The notes beneath the pieces were generated by a model. That model saw only the letters and a list, made by a program, of their open reading frames with translations, did not search any database and was not told where the DNA came from. 7,118 nt of DNA from Thermus sp. JCM 17653 (GTDB taxonomy: Bacteria > Deinococcota > Deinococci > Deinococcales > Thermaceae), in contig BBBN01000077.1 in the NCBI GenBank assembly GCA_001311585.1, positions 1 to 7,118 of the forward strand, given 5' to 3'. Numbering within the stretch: the stretch's first letter is position 1; the number at the start of each line of letters is the position of its first letter. The position numbers and the translations under genes were made by a program. Positions 5,981 to 7,118 of this stretch are shown here, piece after piece.

Positions 5981-6390
5981 CTAGGGCTTCTTGGGGGCCG
6001 GCGCGGAGGCCGCCTTTACGGGGACCAGGTTTCCGTCCTTGCCCAGGGCCACATGCCGGTTCTTGAGGAGGGTGCCCAGGGTGTAGTCCTTCTTGCCCAC
6101 CTTCACCACCAGTTCTTCCAGGGAGGTGGCCTTCTGCACCACCGGGTAGCGGTAACTGGCCTTGGGGAGCTTGAAGACCACGTAGCCGCTTTTCCCAGGG
6201 CCTCCGGCCCAGGAAGGGTGCCCTTGCCCCCTTCCCAAAGGGCCATTCCCTGGGCGTCCTCCAGAACCAGCACCGTGCCTGCAGGGAGCACCCTCGGGGG
6301 GAAGACCAAGCTCACGTGGATCTTCCCCTGGGTGGCCGGGGCGGCCAGGGCCATCGCCGATGCCATGAGGAGCCAGACCATCCTCTTCAT
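5981..6390 (-). CDS. Small secreted protein of unknown function, coupled to the kinase gene (one frame break)
   Basis: I do not recognise this protein. It starts MKRMVWLLMASAMALAAPA, a typical signal peptide with a likely cut after about residue 17, so the product is exported. The reconstructed length is 136 residues. The mature part looks beta-rich (KIHVSLVFPP, AGTVLVLED, SGYVVFKLP) with a Lys-rich middle (KVGKKDYTLG) and a low-complexity Ala/Pro/Lys tail (APAPKKP). One A is missing in the A4 run at 6193-6190; adding it changes GKAATWSS to GKSGYVVFKL and runs to the TAG at 5981. Its ATG at 6390 overlaps the kinase stop as ATGA, with GGAGGTG 4 bases upstream. Coupling to a sensor kinase suggests it could be a target, ligand-binding partner or inhibitor in that signalling system, which is inference from position only. 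Confidence 0.72.
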
Positions 6391-7118
6391 CCTTCACCTC
6401 CGGAGCTTCCCGCTCCGGAAGGGAGCCTAGGCCCTTTGCCTGAATCGGGCCTGAAGAGGAGGCGGGCGCGGAAAGGAGGCCCTGGGAGGAGCTGGAGGGT
6501 CCCTCCCAGGGCCCCACCTGGCGGGCCACCCGGAGGCCTAGGCCCTCCTGCGTTGGGGCCCTCGGCCCCGGGCCTTGGTCCTCCACCTCCAGGTACACCC
6601 CTTCCTCTTCCCGGCCCACCCGGAGGCGGATGGGTCCTTGGCCGTGGAGAAGGGCGTTTTGCACCAGGTTGTTCAGGGCCCGCTCTAAGAGCCTGGGATC
6701 GGCCCACATCCGCGTGGACTCTCCCTCGAGGCCGATCTCCCTGCCCCGGGCCACGGCCAGGGGCTGGAAGCGGTCAAAGGCTTCGGAGAGGAGGGCGTAG
6801 AGGTCCACCTCGCGAGCCTCAGGTCCTGGGCCCCGGCCCGGGAAAGGGCGAGGAGGTTCTCCGCCAGGGCCTCGAGGCGCTCGGCCTGGGCCTTGAGGCG
6901 CCTTAGGGCCTCCCGGTCCACCCGCTCCTGGGCCAAAAGGCTTTCCAGCCCCACGCGGAAGGCCGCCACTGGGGTCTTCAGCTCGTGGCTGGCCAAGGCT
7001 AAAAAAGCCTGTTCCCGGGCCCGCTCCTCCTTGAGGGTGGCCAGGAGGCGGGCAAAGGCCTGGGCCAGGCGGGCCACCTCGTCCCGCCCGGGGGTGGGGC
7101 CGGGGGGTTGGAAGCGGG
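6387..7118 (-). CDS. Sensor histidine kinase, C-terminal part (runs off right edge; two frame breaks)
   Basis: Two-component sensor kinase that autophosphorylates on His and passes the phosphate to a response regulator, probably encoded beyond the right edge. The visible 243 residues start in the end of a HAMP linker (GRDEVARLAQAFARLL). The phosphoacceptor box FLALASHELKTPVA follows, with the His codon at 6987-6985, then the dimerisation helix, the N box (ERALNNLVQNALLHG), the G1 box (EVEDQGPGP) and the G2 segment (EGLGLRVARQV). All core motifs are present, so it should be active if the frame is intact. One C is missing near 6813-6814, between LRL and REVDLYALL, and one G near 6512-6515, after RQV. 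The stop TGA at 6389-6387 overlaps the next start. The sensor domain and membrane segments lie outside the window, so the stimulus is unknown. Confidence 0.9.
6397..6419 (-). promoter_or_regulatory. Hairpin covering part of the ribosome site of the small secreted protein
   Basis: Perfect 8-base-pair stem TCCGGAGC/GCTCCGGA with a 5-base loop (6399-6419), lying inside the last codons of the kinase gene. The 3' arm on the coding strand runs straight into the ribosome site of the next gene, so GGA of GGAGGTG is paired in the stem. Ribosomes finishing the kinase would melt it, which would couple the two translations. It has no T-run, so termination is unlikely. Confidence 0.45.

Noticed and set aside
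1..7118. Toxin-antitoxin, phage defence, CRISPR, transposon or RNA gene
   Set aside because: No repeat-spacer pattern, transposase motif, tRNA fold or rRNA-like stretch was found, and none of the nine genes suggests a defence role. The MutS-like piece alone is not enough.

Overview
The window is very GC-rich and every gene I can support lies on the minus strand, so the features run from right to left. Thermus or a close relative (Deinococcota) is the likely source. The reasons are proteins rich in Arg, Glu, Ala, Leu and Pro with almost exclusively G/C third positions, some GTG starts, strong GGAGG-type ribosome binding sites, and stop/start overlaps at most junctions. This is an inference from style, not a database match.

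Layout, in the direction of transcription. (1) 7118-6387: the 3' part of a sensor histidine kinase, running off the right edge. (2) 6390-5981: a small secreted protein of unknown function whose start overlaps the kinase stop. (3) 5864-5376: a fragment resembling the N-terminal core region of a MutS-related protein, with no ATPase part, preceded by a strong hairpin. (4) 5283-4745: a second secreted protein of unknown function. (5) 4667-1: a tight five-gene run: an HtrA/DegP-type serine protease with a PDZ domain, a membrane-anchored ClpP-fold protease of the SDH type, a membrane-anchored diheme cytochrome c resembling thiosulfate dehydrogenase TsdA, glucose-6-phosphate dehydrogenase (zwf), and the start of a 6-phosphogluconate dehydrogenase (gnd). 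All four junctions in this run overlap by 4 bases (ATGA or GTGA), so the genes are probably co-transcribed and translationally coupled. The combination joins envelope protein quality control, thiosulfate oxidation and NAD(P)H production by the oxidative pentose phosphate pathway.

The most striking property is the number of broken reading frames. Every supported gene except zwf and the MutS-like fragment has one to four single-base frame breaks, 14 in all. In each case the protein continues convincingly in another frame, and the reconstructed lengths close exactly in triplets. Twelve breaks look like one missing base and two like one extra base, mostly in short G, C or A runs. The simplest explanation is homopolymer error in the source sequence, but real decay or, for an A8 run in the SDH protease gene, transcriptional slippage cannot be excluded from sequence alone. 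The descriptions below give the reconstructed proteins. No RNA genes, CRISPR arrays, insertion sequences or origins were seen, and no stretch over 300 bases lacks a gene.
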